DNA of 64,000 nucleotides, from NCBI GenBank assembly GCA_035280425.1, contig DATEFW010000043.1, forward strand, positions 1-64,000. Direction: 5' to 3'. Positions 35,801 through 45,482 of this stretch are shown here, piece by piece. The DNA comes from QHXW01 sp035280425. Lineage in GTDB: Bacteria > Acidobacteriota > Terriglobia > Bryobacterales > Bryobacteraceae. How positions within the stretch are numbered: position 1 is the first letter of the stretch; every line of letters starts with the position of its first letter. The translations under genes were made by a program, and so were the position numbers. The notes under the pieces were generated by a model that was not told where the DNA came from, did no database searches, and saw only the letters and a program-made list of their open reading frames with translations.

Positions 35801-36418
35801 ATGAATTTTCGCAACGTGAGCAAGATGCTGACGATTCCGGCGGCGCTGGCATTCGTTTTGTCGGCGCCTCCCCGCGCTCGCGCACACTGTGACGGCATGG
35901 ACGGCCCGGTAGTCAAAGCCGCCCGACACGCTCTTGAAAGCAACGATGTGAATCCGGTTCTGATCTGGGTGCAACCGCAGGACGAAGCGGAAATTCGAAA
36001 AATATTCGCCCAAACCATCGCGGTGCGGAGTTTGAGTCCCGAGGGCCGGGAACTTGCCGATCGCTATTTTTTCGAGACGCTGGTCCGCATCCACCGAGCG
36101 GGCGAGGGAGCGTCGTACACGGGCCTGAAACCGGCTGGACAAGACGCTGGGCCGGCGATTTCCGCGGCGGACCGGGCCATCGAAACGGGTTCGCCCGATG
36201 CGCTGGTCAAGCTGCTTACCCAATCGGTACATGAAGGAGTCGCGCAACGTTTCCAGGAGGTTATCGACCGGAAACGCTTCGCCAAGGACGATGTGGGCGC
36301 GGGGCGGGAGTACGTGAAAGTGTACGTGGAGTTCGTGCACTATGTCGAACGGATTCACGAGGCTGCCGTCCGCCCGGCGCATGGGACACATGCCGTCAGT
36401 CACACCGACGAGCGGTAA
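35801..36418 (+). CDS. DUF6448 family exported protein
   Basis: The 205-residue protein has a signal peptide ending near ARAHC. The mature N-terminus HCDGMDGPVVKAARHALE and the following VNPVLIWVQPQDEAEIR are characteristic of DUF6448, a family of periplasmic helical proteins without known function. Several His are conserved in the C-terminal helices (FVHYVERIHEAA, PAHGTHAVSH), so metal binding is possible. It begins 4 bases after the ammonia-lyase stop and should be co-expressed with it. Confidence 0.8.
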   Translation: MNFRNVSKMLTIPAALAFVLSAPPRARAHCDGMDGPVVKAARHALESNDVNPVLIWVQPQDEAEIRKIFAQTIAVRSLSPEGRELADRYFFETLVRIHRAGEGASYTGLKPAGQDAGPAISAADRAIETGSPDALVKLLTQSVHEGVAQRFQEVIDRKRFAKDDVGAGREYVKVYVEFVHYVERIHEAAVRPAHGTHAVSHTDER

Positions 36419-36421
36419 TTC

Positions 36422-37801
36422 TTATTGGCTCGCGTAGAGCGCGATAATGCGCTCGATGGCGCGGCGGCAGACGGCGCAGAAACCGACTTCATCGCGGGTG
36501 AACATGATGCAGTCGGATTGCGGGCGGTAGTAACCTTTGGCCTCGTAGTTGGCTCCCTCAAAAGCTCCCACCTTTCCGGCGTAAGGCCCGGATCCCAATA
36601 ATTTCGTGCTCTTTTCGCGCTCTTCGCGGAATAGGGCTTCCATTTCTTCTTCGGGGCGGTGCGCGGCGCGAATGGTGCGGCGGCGCGCCTGAATCTCTTT
36701 TTCGAAATTTTCAAACCCGGTTTTCGGCCAAGGCGTGGGGAGAGGCGTGCCGGGCGAGATCAGATCTTTCCATTTCGACGCGTGCGGATCGGCGGTGGCG
36801 TTCGGCGGCCAAGGTTCCGGCAATTCTTCCGGCTTCGTGTAGGCGACGTCGGAAGTGTAGTATTCGTCGGCGAGGCCGGCGAAGTGATGGCCGAATTCGT
36901 GCACGAAAACGTAAGGCGTGAAGGCGTTATCGGCGGAGACGGTGGCGTAGAGGTTGAAGATACCGCCGCCGCCGTATTTGCGGTCGTTGACGATGATCTC
37001 GATGAACTCGTAGGGCGCCGCGGCGGCGGCTTCGCGCAGGCGCTTGTTGTCGAAAGTCAGGACGTAGCGCTCGGAGCCGAACGCGTCGTAGCTGGCGCGC
37101 AAGGGAGAGCGGCGGTAGACAGCGTCGGACGGGCGCGAGACGCCGCTTTCTTCGGCGGGGATATCGATGGCCCAGACGTTGAAATCGCGCTGGTGTTCTT
37201 TGAAGGGCGAATTAGAGAACAGAATGGCGGCTAGACGGCGCGCGTCGCTATGCCATTTTTCCATTTCGGCGGCGGTGTAGCCATCACCCATGAGCAGCAG
37301 GTCGACTTTGTCTCGCGGCTCGCCGTTGTGGATGACGGCCCAGACTTTGGCATTGGGCGACGGCGGCGTGCGATCGATTAACGGGTCAGCGGGATCGACG
37401 TTGAGCGACCAGACTTCGCGCAAGGCGTTCTGGCGGTCGCGCTTTTTGATAACGATTTGGACGGGGGCAGCCGGCGCGGGGAAGCGGAGAGATTCTTGAA
37501 AAGCGCGGCGGATCTGCCGGGCTTCGCCGGTCGATTCCCATTCGCCGAAGATGCTGGCGAAGCCGCGGGAGTAGAGGAGGCGGTTGGTTTTGCGGTCGAT
37601 CACCTCGAATAGATACGGGCCGAGGTTGGTGTCATCGATCCAGCGGTCGGTTGGGCCGGGCCAATCGCCTTCGAGGACGATTTCATCGAGAGCAAACTGT
37701 TCTTCGGTGGCGCTTCCGGTGTGGACGTAATCGACGCGCATGGTGCGGGGCGCGGCGGAGAGAGAAAAGGCGGAGAGGAGAAGGGCGAAGATAAATTTCA
37801 T
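36422..37801 (-). CDS. Secreted M64 family metallopeptidase (IgA peptidase-like)
   Basis: The ATG at 37801 opens a clear signal peptide (MKFIFALLLSAFSLSAAP), giving 459 residues; open frame runs to 37891. An N-terminal M64 beta domain precedes the catalytic domain. The zinc site is HEFGHHFAGLADEYY with H301, E302 and H305, followed by the conserved Gly and Asp-Glu. VDLLLMGDGYTAAEM is another family block. M64 peptidases include the IgA protease of Clostridium ramosum; in a soil-type bacterium a general secreted protease role is more likely. It converges with DUF6448, with 3 bases between stops. Confidence 0.88.
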   Translation of the reverse strand: MKFIFALLLSAFSLSAAPRTMRVDYVHTGSATEEQFALDEIVLEGDWPGPTDRWIDDTNLGPYLFEVIDRKTNRLLYSRGFASIFGEWESTGEARQIRRAFQESLRFPAPAAPVQIVIKKRDRQNALREVWSLNVDPADPLIDRTPPSPNAKVWAVIHNGEPRDKVDLLLMGDGYTAAEMEKWHSDARRLAAILFSNSPFKEHQRDFNVWAIDIPAEESGVSRPSDAVYRRSPLRASYDAFGSERYVLTFDNKRLREAAAAAPYEFIEIIVNDRKYGGGGIFNLYATVSADNAFTPYVFVHEFGHHFAGLADEYYTSDVAYTKPEELPEPWPPNATADPHASKWKDLISPGTPLPTPWPKTGFENFEKEIQARRRTIRAAHRPEEEMEALFREEREKSTKLLGSGPYAGKVGAFEGANYEAKGYYRPQSDCIMFTRDEVGFCAVCRRAIERIIALYASQ

Positions 37802-38163
37802 CGGACTGCACATAACTCGTCGACAAGACTTTTGCTTCATTTTGCGATTCCAACAATAGCCGCCAATGCCAGAAGGAACTCGATACCGCAATCAATAGAT
37901 TTGACGTGCCTCGCAACACACTACTGGGAAAATGTGCTTCGTGCAAGCGCTTGAGCGCGGAGATATGGCGCCGGTACGTGCCTGGCCATCTGGATAATCG
38001 CAACCACGCGGCGAACATACCGGCAAATCCAAGTCCGAATAGCAGTGAGGAAATGCCAATGTCCATCTAACTTCCTTCGCATGGTGCTGGCGCTGCAGCT
38101 CAGCGCCGTGGGTTTCATTGGAACGACCATGCAGCGTTCGCTCGTGGCGGCGAGGTCACGATG
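37802..38163. other. Intergenic stretch, possible minus-strand remnant
   Basis: Nothing is well supported. On the minus strand an open frame from an ATG at 38066 encodes a hydrophobic N-terminal segment (ISSLLFGLGFAGMFAAW) and runs into the M64 gene in another frame. An overlapping frame starts at 38130. Neither has a good ribosome binding site or known similarity. The region may be a promoter area with a decayed or very small membrane-protein gene. Confidence 0.3.
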
Positions 38164-39690
38164 TTAACTCAGTTCGGGCGGGACGTCGCCGTACGACCAT
38201 GCTCCGGTGAACGAGGGTGCTTGCGGCGGCTCGGGGGTTTTGCCGGGAGTGAGGTCGCGGGCGAGTTGGAGGCCGGCGGCGACCATTTGATTGCCGGCGG
38301 AGATTTCGAGGTTGCTGTAGCTGGTGAGGCGGGTTTCGTAGCCGCCACCGTGAGGACCGAAGGCTTCCTCAGTGGGCACGTAACCGACGCAGCCGTTGGC
38401 GAGCTCGACAGGAAACGTGAACGGGAACGGGCTCTGCTTTTTGAGCGCGAGGCCGTACTCGACGAACAACTCGGTGGGGTTTGTGAGAAAGACGGCGGGG
38501 CCGATCTGGATGGCCTGCACTTCGACATCGACCGCAGGCTCGCGCGCGATCAGGTCGGAGAGCAGGACGGTTTCTTTGGCGAAAGTCCACTCGGTCAGGC
38601 CAGCCTGTTTGGGATCTTGCGCGACGATTTCGTAGGCGCGTTTGACGTGCACGGGCGAGGGCGGGCGGCGTTTGATGGACATGACGGTGGAGCGGGCGGC
38701 GAGGGGATCGAGCGGGGCGGGGGTGATGGAGAGCAGCGTTTTCACGGCTTCGGCACCGACGCGCCCGCCGACGAATTGCGCCCAATGTTCGCCATCGGGA
38801 TAAGCGTACGGGCTGAGATTATCGACCTGCGTGATGTCGCCGCAGGCGCCCTGGAGAAAGACCACGGGAACATCGGAAGCCGTCGCGCCGCGGATGGTTT
38901 TTTCCAGATAGTGAATCCAGTTGGCGGAGATGCCGCCGGGATTGGTGGTGGCGTGGCAGGCGTAGTTGACGATCGAGCCGAGCAGGCGGCCGTCTTGCGA
39001 CCATGCGCCGATGACGCCGACCTGGGGATCGATGGGGCCGGCGTAGCCGACGATATCGGGATTGCCCTGGTGAGGGTGAGTGTAGGTGCGGCCGTTTTTC
39101 ATGCGGAAGCGGCGGTTGTAGGCGGCCTTATCTTCATGACCGAAGCCGACGCCGCAGAGCGCTTTCTGGCGCGAGTCGCTCGCGAGCGCGACGGCGTGGA
39201 CGATTTCGGCGCGGACGCGATCGAGATAGCCGCGATCGGCGCAGGAAGAATCCTGATAGGCGAGGCGCTGGACGAGAGGAGAGGAGCGATCGAACTCGCC
39301 GGGAAGGACCATGGCGGTGGGGCCGGAAGAGTGGGAGTGCGACGCGCCGATGAGCACGGCGTTTTCGGCGATGCCGGTGCGGCCGCGGATTTCTTTTCGG
39401 GCGGTGAGGACGAGGGCGCGCGGAAGGGCGAGCGCATCGACGCCGACGAGGGCGACGCGGGTTTTGGCGTCATCGAAGACGGCGGCGCGGACTTTGCAGG
39501 CGTCGTGAAATTTCGTGTGGAAGGATTTGCGATAGTCGCCGGGCTGCTCGCTGCCGATGTCGGGGGTGATGTCACGCTCGGCGAAACCGGCCTGGAAAGC
39601 GGAGCCGGGCGAGACCTGGAAAGCCAAACCGGTGCGGGCGGAGGCGGAGGAGAGGAGAAATTGCCGGCGATTTACAGGGGGCATATTCAT
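38164..39690 (-). CDS. Neutral ceramidase-like hydrolase, exported
   Basis: The 508-residue protein starts with a twin-arginine-like signal (NRRQFLLSSASA). It matches the N-terminal domain of neutral/alkaline non-lysosomal ceramidases: FAERDITPDIG, the metal-site GASHSHSSGPT (H118, H120), and GACGDITQVDN where true ceramidases have the GDVSPN segment with the catalytic Ser. That Ser is not obvious here, so ceramide hydrolysis is doubtful; many bacterial members act on unknown amides or esters. The C-terminal Ig-like domain of full ceramidases is also missing, given the short length. Confidence 0.8.
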   Translation of the reverse strand: MNMPPVNRRQFLLSSASARTGLAFQVSPGSAFQAGFAERDITPDIGSEQPGDYRKSFHTKFHDACKVRAAVFDDAKTRVALVGVDALALPRALVLTARKEIRGRTGIAENAVLIGASHSHSSGPTAMVLPGEFDRSSPLVQRLAYQDSSCADRGYLDRVRAEIVHAVALASDSRQKALCGVGFGHEDKAAYNRRFRMKNGRTYTHPHQGNPDIVGYAGPIDPQVGVIGAWSQDGRLLGSIVNYACHATTNPGGISANWIHYLEKTIRGATASDVPVVFLQGACGDITQVDNLSPYAYPDGEHWAQFVGGRVGAEAVKTLLSITPAPLDPLAARSTVMSIKRRPPSPVHVKRAYEIVAQDPKQAGLTEWTFAKETVLLSDLIAREPAVDVEVQAIQIGPAVFLTNPTELFVEYGLALKKQSPFPFTFPVELANGCVGYVPTEEAFGPHGGGYETRLTSYSNLEISAGNQMVAAGLQLARDLTPGKTPEPPQAPSFTGAWSYGDVPPELS

Positions 39691-40091
39691 GCAGTATGAG
39701 GCCTGGCGGGGAGGGGTGGGGAGGCGAGGAAGCGAACGGGCTAACGGACCAGGATTTCCGGCTCAGTTATCAACGGCGACCTGAATCTGCGAAATGTTCC
39801 TGCCGGAAATCGTTGAACAGATAATTGTGGAAAGTGACTCGACGCAACGCCCCTTGTAATGGAGGCACGCCGACGCGCCGCGAGAGGTATCAAAAGCCAT
39901 GGAGCTGGGCGCCGCTGGAGAGCAGGCCCACGGGTCGAATATCAAAAAGGTTCAAATTATTCGCACGGTAGTAGGAGGCAAGACTGTCGAACGGGCGCAC
40001 GATGCATCGACGAGAACCTCGCGGGAAAGCTCCGGTGGTGGTGCGTACAAAATAACGTGACTCGGACGCCGCCGCGGGTAGCAGAGTGGTA
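39691..40091. other. Intergenic stretch without a supported gene
   Basis: Only short open frames occur, on both strands. Two minus-strand frames (39890-40111 and 39763-39945) overlap each other and carry no recognisable domain. The stretch is less GC-rich than its flanks in part, which could mean decayed coding sequence or a promoter region for the ceramidase-like gene. No tRNA-like fold or clear terminator was identified. Confidence 0.3.
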
Positions 40092-41336
40092 TCAATCCAC
40101 CAGCGCTTCATAAGCCAACCGCTTGAACTGCCCGCGGGCGACGACCTCGTTGCTGGGCAGGACGTTCACCAGGAAGACGCCCATCATGTGTTCCTTGGGG
40201 TCAATCCAGAAACTGGTTCCGGCTGCGCCGCCCCAATTGTACTCGCCCTCAGAACCGACCTCCGCCGACTTGCCGGGCCCCAGGTTCACGGCAAACGTCA
40301 AACCGAAACCGTAGCCTTCCCCTGGCATGCCGCCGACGCGCGCCAGCGTGCCGAGATGGTCGCTCCTCATCAGTTCTACCGACTTGCGGCCGAGAATACG
40401 GACGCCGTCGAGCTCGCCATTGTTCAGCAGCATGGCGACGAAGCGCGCATAATCATCGAGGGTCGAGACCGAACCGGCCCCTCCCAACAGCAGCGTCGGC
40501 TTCTTTTTGAAATTTTCCTGAGCAGGCCTGGTAGAGCGCTCGATGCCGCCGCCTTTCTTCGGCGTGTACAACACGGCCAGGCGGCTCCATTTTTCTTCCG
40601 GAACGAAGAATCCGGTATCCTTCATGCCGAGCGGGCGGAAGATCCGTTCTTCGAAGAACCGGTCGAGCGGCTTGCCGGACAGGACCTCGACCAGACGGCC
40701 CAGCACGTCGATCGACATGCCGTAGTGAAAGGTCGTGCCAGGCTGGTGGTTTAGAGGAACGCTGGCCAGACGCCTCACGGCTTCCGCCAGATCGAAGGAC
40801 ACCCACCCGTTTCCGCCCTCCACGCCCAGCTTCTTGTAGGCATACTCGCCGTTTTCGTCTTTCGGCCCGGCGTAGTCGAGGCCACTGGTGTGACGGAACA
40901 GGTCGCGGATGGTGATGGGACGATCCGCGGGAACGGTATAGTAGGTCCGCTTGCCGGCAGCGTCGACGGATTCCTGGGCGACGGTCATCCTGGTGAACTC
41001 GGGAAGGTACTTCGATACCGGATCGCTGAGCGCAAACTTGCCTTCCTCGTAAAGCATCATGGCGGCGACGCCCGTGATGGCCTTGGTCATCGAGTACATC
41101 CGGACGATCGTATCGGGCTTATATTCGCCCCAAGTCTGGCGGAAGACGACCTTGCCGTTGCGAGCGATGAGGCCGGAAGCACCGTTCAGGCGGCCTGCGG
41201 CGATATGTTCCTGCATTACGGTGTTGATCCGATTCAGGCGATCGACGGAGAAACCGGCCTGATCGGGAGCGGCAGTCGGCAAATTCGCTGCACTCACCAA
41301 CGACGCGAGCAAACTGAAGGCTAGTGAAAATCGCAT
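40092..41336 (-). CDS. Serine hydrolase, beta-lactamase class C / EstB-like
   Basis: The ATG at 41336 opens a signal peptide (MRFSLAFSLLASLVSAAN); the product has 414 residues. The catalytic SxxK is S82-M-T-K85 (YSMTK). The second motif appears as Tyr-Gly-Met in FHYGMS, where true beta-lactamases have Tyr-x-Asn, and the third, usually KTG or HxG, is replaced by a Gly-rich WGGAAGT. This pattern points to an esterase or D-aminopeptidase-like enzyme rather than antibiotic resistance. It diverges from the DUF1080 gene, whose longest open frame overlaps the start region by two bases. Confidence 0.88.
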   Translation of the reverse strand: MRFSLAFSLLASLVSAANLPTAAPDQAGFSVDRLNRINTVMQEHIAAGRLNGASGLIARNGKVVFRQTWGEYKPDTIVRMYSMTKAITGVAAMMLYEEGKFALSDPVSKYLPEFTRMTVAQESVDAAGKRTYYTVPADRPITIRDLFRHTSGLDYAGPKDENGEYAYKKLGVEGGNGWVSFDLAEAVRRLASVPLNHQPGTTFHYGMSIDVLGRLVEVLSGKPLDRFFEERIFRPLGMKDTGFFVPEEKWSRLAVLYTPKKGGGIERSTRPAQENFKKKPTLLLGGAGSVSTLDDYARFVAMLLNNGELDGVRILGRKSVELMRSDHLGTLARVGGMPGEGYGFGLTFAVNLGPGKSAEVGSEGEYNWGGAAGTSFWIDPKEHMMGVFLVNVLPSNEVVARGQFKRLAYEALVD

Positions 41337-41526
41337 GAGCGCGAATCTATCACAAATGCATGCGAGGAGGTGGGGCAAAGAGACGTTGCGGGCCGGGTGG
41401 CGGCGATTCCGTAGAACCGGGTTCGCGGCAGTGGGCCAACGCCGCCTGGAGAAAACTATCGCTCTGGACCTGGTCGCGATAAACTCCTATGGGTTCCGGA
41501 TTGTCGGAACGGGAGGGACAAACTCG

Positions 41527-42438
41527 ATGCCGGCACTGTTTCGCCGTGATGCGCGCTTCGTTGGTCGAACAATTTTGCAGGCCGCCGCGCTGTGTATGTT
41601 TTCCCTTGCGCTCGCGGCCGTGCTGGCCGGTCAATCGGTGCCACCGGCGCTGGAATCTCCGCCGGCGGAGCCGCCGCAGACGGGGCCGCATGGCGAGAAA
41701 TTCATCGGCATGCCGAAGTTTCACGACCCGGCGCCGTATGACATCAACGAGCACACGGGCTATGAGCAAATCTTCGATGGCAAGAGTTTCTCGGGATGGG
41801 ACGCAGACACCAGAATCTGGCGCGTGGAAGACGGCGTCATGGTGGGCGAAACGCGTGAGGGCAAGGAGATGGGCAACAACTACATCGTGTATCGCGGCGC
41901 AAAAACGCGCGACTTCGATCTGAAGCTGCAGATGAAGATCGAAAAAGGCGGTGGCGGCGGCATACAGTACCGCAGCGTCACGGGCATTCCGTGGAGCAGG
42001 CAGCAGCCTGCCGGCCAGCCGCCGTATGACCTGAAGTTTATGATGACGGGCCCGCAGGCAGACTTCTGGTTCCCGGTGAGTGCCGAGACAGCGGCGTACA
42101 CGGGCCAGTGGTACTCGGAAAACACGATGCAGGGAATTCTTGCGTACCGCGGCCAGGTGACGCAGGCGCTGCCCGGACAAACCAACCGCCTGGTGGCCAC
42201 GATCGGCGACAAGCAGGCGCTAGGCGGCTACGTGAAGGTGAACGAATGGAACGATTACGAGGTCATCGCGCGGGGCGGTGTGATGATGCACATCATGAAC
42301 GGCCAGTTGATGGCGATCTTCATCGATGACAATAAAGACTCGGTCAATAACCAACCCGGACTTATCGGCTTCGAGATCGAGAGCGAGCCGTGCAAGATAT
42401 CGGTGCGGGATATCTGGCTGCGGAGGTTTGACCAGTAA
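41527..42438 (+). CDS. DUF1080 (3-keto-disaccharide hydrolase-like) exported protein
   Basis: A GGGAGGGA ribosome binding site selects the ATG at 41527, giving 303 residues with a signal peptide (ending near LAGQS). The body is one DUF1080 concanavalin-like domain: GYEQIFDGKSFSGWD, WRVEDGVMVGET, then GGGGIQYRS and WNDYEVIARGGVMMHIMNG. Some DUF1080 proteins hydrolyse 3-keto-glycosides, working with Gfo/Idh/MocA dehydrogenases that oxidise the C3 hydroxyl. Such a dehydrogenase occurs in this window at 15.7 kb, though not adjacent. The extracytoplasmic location is clear; activity is inferred. Confidence 0.87.
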   Translation: MPALFRRDARFVGRTILQAAALCMFSLALAAVLAGQSVPPALESPPAEPPQTGPHGEKFIGMPKFHDPAPYDINEHTGYEQIFDGKSFSGWDADTRIWRVEDGVMVGETREGKEMGNNYIVYRGAKTRDFDLKLQMKIEKGGGGGIQYRSVTGIPWSRQQPAGQPPYDLKFMMTGPQADFWFPVSAETAAYTGQWYSENTMQGILAYRGQVTQALPGQTNRLVATIGDKQALGGYVKVNEWNDYEVIARGGVMMHIMNGQLMAIFIDDNKDSVNNQPGLIGFEIESEPCKISVRDIWLRRFDQ

Positions 42439-42475
42439 GTCTCGTCATCCCGACTGCATTCCCGGCCGGGTGCGT

Positions 42476-43945
42476 CTAGCGGACCAGCACGGCGGATTTT
42501 CCGGCGAAGTTGAGGACGGCGGAAGGAAAGATGCCGAGGAAAAAAGTACCGAGGGCGGAGAGGACTAGCGCAGCGGTCATCGGGACGCTGAGCGGCTCGA
42601 CTTCGAGGGAGGCTTCGCTGGGCTCGCGCATGTACATCACGACCAGGATGCGCAGGTAGTAATAGGCGGCGACGGCGGTGGTGAGCAGGCCGAGCACGGT
42701 GAGCCAGACCAGGTGCGAGGCGAGGGCGGCGCGGAAGATATAGAACTTTCCGAAGAAGCCGCCGGTGAGCGGAACGCCGATCAAGGACAGCAGAAAGATG
42801 GTGAGCAGCGCGGCGGTGAAGGGCTGGCGGGAGGCGAGCCCGGAGAAATCGTCGACGTTCTGGAAGCGCTCGCCTTTTCCGGAGAGATGCGTCACGACGG
42901 CGAATGCGCCGACGTTCATCAGGGCGTAGGCGGCGAGGTAGAACATGGCGGCGGCGGTGCCGGTTTCGGAGCGCGCGGCGACGGCGACCAGAACGTATCC
43001 GGCGTGGGCGATGGAGCTGTAGGCCAGGAGGCGCTTGACGTTCGACTGGGTGAGCGCGGCGAAGTTGCCGATGACCATCGAGAGAATCGCCGAGAGCCAG
43101 ACGAGGGGTTCCCAGCCGGCGCCGATGGGCTCGAAGGCGGTCATGAAGATGCGGAGAAAAACGGCGAAGGCGGCGGCTTTGGGTCCGGCGGAGAGGAACG
43201 CGGTGACGGGAGAGGGCGCGCCCTGATAGACGTCGGGGGCCCAGATCTGGAACGGCGCGCCGGAAACTTTGAAAGTCAGACCGACGAACATCAGGGCAGC
43301 GGAGAAACCGATCAACACGGGCGATGGTGAGAGCTCGCGCGAGGCGAGCACGCCGCGGATGGCGCTGAGGGTGGTGGTGCCGGTGAGACCGTAGATCCAG
43401 GCGATGCCGTAGAGAAAGAACGCGGTGGCGAAGGAACCCAGCAGGAAATATTTAAGCGCGGCTTCGTTGGCGCGGCGGTCATCGCGGAGATAGCCGGCGA
43501 GGATATAGCTCGAGATGGAAGAAATCTCGAGACCGATGAAGATCATGATCAGCTCGCCGGCGGAGACCATGACGCACTGGCCGGCGACGGAGAAGAGAAT
43601 GAGCGCGTGAAACTCACCGGTGTCGACGCCTTCGCGGGCGAGGAACCGGTAGGAAGCGAGCACCACGAGAATGCCGACGCCGAGGACCAGGACGCGGAAG
43701 AACGCAGCGAAGCCATCGGCCGAGAGCATTCCGGAAAATGCGGGACCGGGATTGGCGGCAGCGTGGACGGCGGCGGCGATGGCGGCGGCAAGCGCGAGGA
43801 TGGAGACATGGCCGTAGAGCCGGGACTGATGACGGCGGCCCATGAGCGGCACGAGAACCATGAGCAAAGTTCCGGCAGCAATGAGGATGGTTTCGGGCAG
43901 GAAGCGGATGAGGTCGAGTTGTCCAGGAAAAAAATCAGCGGGCAT
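42476..43945 (-). CDS. nuoN: NADH-quinone oxidoreductase subunit N
   Basis: The 489-residue antiporter-like membrane subunit (about 14 spans) is the last gene of the operon and overlaps nuoM by 11 bases. It contains the Glu of the proton channel in GLEISSISSYILAG and the Lys in EAALKYFLLGSFA, with a second Lys in SNVKRLLAYSSIAHAGY. It is part of the proton-pumping arm of complex I. It converges on the DUF1080 gene with 37 bases between, where no strong terminator was seen. Confidence 0.95.
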   Translation of the reverse strand: MPADFFPGQLDLIRFLPETILIAAGTLLMVLVPLMGRRHQSRLYGHVSILALAAAIAAAVHAAANPGPAFSGMLSADGFAAFFRVLVLGVGILVVLASYRFLAREGVDTGEFHALILFSVAGQCVMVSAGELIMIFIGLEISSISSYILAGYLRDDRRANEAALKYFLLGSFATAFFLYGIAWIYGLTGTTTLSAIRGVLASRELSPSPVLIGFSAALMFVGLTFKVSGAPFQIWAPDVYQGAPSPVTAFLSAGPKAAAFAVFLRIFMTAFEPIGAGWEPLVWLSAILSMVIGNFAALTQSNVKRLLAYSSIAHAGYVLVAVAARSETGTAAAMFYLAAYALMNVGAFAVVTHLSGKGERFQNVDDFSGLASRQPFTAALLTIFLLSLIGVPLTGGFFGKFYIFRAALASHLVWLTVLGLLTTAVAAYYYLRILVVMYMREPSEASLEVEPLSVPMTAALVLSALGTFFLGIFPSAVLNFAGKSAVLVR

Positions 43946-45482
43946 GCGGGACCTCGCGCGCGGTGAGATAGGGCGCGGCGGGCTGAGCGGCGACGCGGAA
44001 GCGGACGTTCATTTTGCTTTGCGCGAGAATCGCGGCGTTGGCCTCTGTGACCGGAGGGAGGAAGCTCGGAGTGTAGACGCCCATCCAGACCATCATCGCG
44101 ACCAAAGGAATGAGAGCCGCCCACTCGCGGCGTTTGAGATCGCCGACGTGGGAGGCGACCGGCTCGGGAGTTTCGCCATAGAAGACGCGCTGGTAGAGCC
44201 AAAGCATGTAGCAGGCGGAGAGGATGACGCCGATGGCGGCGAAAACGGACCAGCGGAAGTTGGCCTGGGCGGCGCCTTGCAGCACGAGGTACTCTCCGAC
44301 GAAATTATTCAGCGTTGGCAGGCCGACGCTGGCGAGGGTGGTGATGAGGAAGACGGTGGAGAGCCAGGGCGCGGCAGTGGCGACGCCGCCGAAATCGGAA
44401 ATCGCGAGGGAATGGCGGCGCTCGTAGAGCAGGCCGACGAGAATGAACAGCGCGCCGGTTGAAATTCCGTGGTTGAGCATCTGGTAGACCGCGCCATCGA
44501 GACCGAGCTGGGTGAAGCTGAAGATGCCGAGCACGACGAAGCCCAGGTGGCTGACGGAGGAGTAAGCCACGAGCTTTTTCATATTGGGCTGGACCATGGC
44601 GACGAGCGCGCCGTAGATGATGCCGATGATGGCGAGAACGACGATCCAGGAAGCGCAGCGGCGGGCGGCCTGGGGGAACATGGGCAGGCAATAACGGACC
44701 AGGCCGTAGGCGCCCATTTTCAGCATCAGGGAAGCGAGCATAACCGAACCGGCGGTGGGCGCTTCGACGTGGGCGTCGGGCAGCCAGGTGTGCAGGGGAA
44801 ACAGCGGAACTTTGATGGCGAAGGCGATGAAAAACGCGAGGAACAGCAGCAATTCTTCGCCGGAAGTGAAGGAGAGACGGCCGGCGGTGAGCATTTCGAG
44901 GATGGCGGTGTAGTTGAAAGTTCCGGCGCGGTTATAGATAAAGATGATGCCGGTAAGCATGAGCACCGAGCCGGCCATGGTGTAGAGGAAAAATTTCACG
45001 GCGGCGTAGATGCGGCGCTCATGGCCCCAGATGCCGATCAAAAAGTACATGGGGACGAGCGAGATTTCCCAGAAGACGTAGAAGAGGAACAGGTCGAGCG
45101 AAACGAAGACGCCGATGAGGCCGAATTCAAGCAGAAGCAGGAAGGCGTAGAACTCTTTGACGCGCTTATCGATGGAGCGCCAGGAAATCAGAATGCAGAT
45201 GGGAGTGAGAAAGGCGGTGAGGATGGCGAGCCAGAGGCTGAGGCCATCGATGCCGACGTGGTAATGGATTTCGGGCGGAGAAATCCAGATGACGTCGGTG
45301 GAGAATTGCGCGCCGGGAACGTTGCTTTGGAAGCCGGTGGCGAGGCCGATGGAGAAGATGAAGGTCACGAGCGCGAAGGCGACGGAGATATTGCGAATGG
45401 CGGATTCGTTGCGGCGCGGGATGAGGAGCAGGACAAGAAACCCGATGAGAGGGAGAGCGAGGACGAGGTTCAGGAGAGTCAC
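43935..45482 (-). CDS. nuoM: NADH-quinone oxidoreductase subunit M
   Basis: The start is the GTG at 45482, which overlaps the nuoL stop (GTGA) and begins a membrane segment (VTLLNLVLALPLIGFLV); open frame further upstream shadows nuoL. The 515-residue protein has the expected spans, the channel Glu in YVFWEISLVPMYFLIG, Lys in VKFFLYTMAGS and the KVPLFPLHTWLPDAHVEAP loop. It is one of three antiporter-like pumping subunits. Confidence 0.95.
   Translation of the reverse strand: MTLLNLVLALPLIGFLVLLLIPRRNESAIRNISVAFALVTFIFSIGLATGFQSNVPGAQFSTDVIWISPPEIHYHVGIDGLSLWLAILTAFLTPICILISWRSIDKRVKEFYAFLLLLEFGLIGVFVSLDLFLFYVFWEISLVPMYFLIGIWGHERRIYAAVKFFLYTMAGSVLMLTGIIFIYNRAGTFNYTAILEMLTAGRLSFTSGEELLLFLAFFIAFAIKVPLFPLHTWLPDAHVEAPTAGSVMLASLMLKMGAYGLVRYCLPMFPQAARRCASWIVVLAIIGIIYGALVAMVQPNMKKLVAYSSVSHLGFVVLGIFSFTQLGLDGAVYQMLNHGISTGALFILVGLLYERRHSLAISDFGGVATAAPWLSTVFLITTLASVGLPTLNNFVGEYLVLQGAAQANFRWSVFAAIGVILSACYMLWLYQRVFYGETPEPVASHVGDLKRREWAALIPLVAMMVWMGVYTPSFLPPVTEANAAILAQSKMNVRFRVAAQPAAPYLTAREVPHAR

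Noticed and set aside
38161..39699. A 512-codon plus-strand frame opposite the ceramidase-like gene
   Set aside because: It is Gly/Asp-rich and antisense to a gene with clear family motifs, as expected for a high-GC antisense shadow.
40092..41336. Beta-lactamase resistance gene
   Set aside because: The second and third active-site motifs differ from true class C beta-lactamases, so an esterase or peptidase-like role is more likely.
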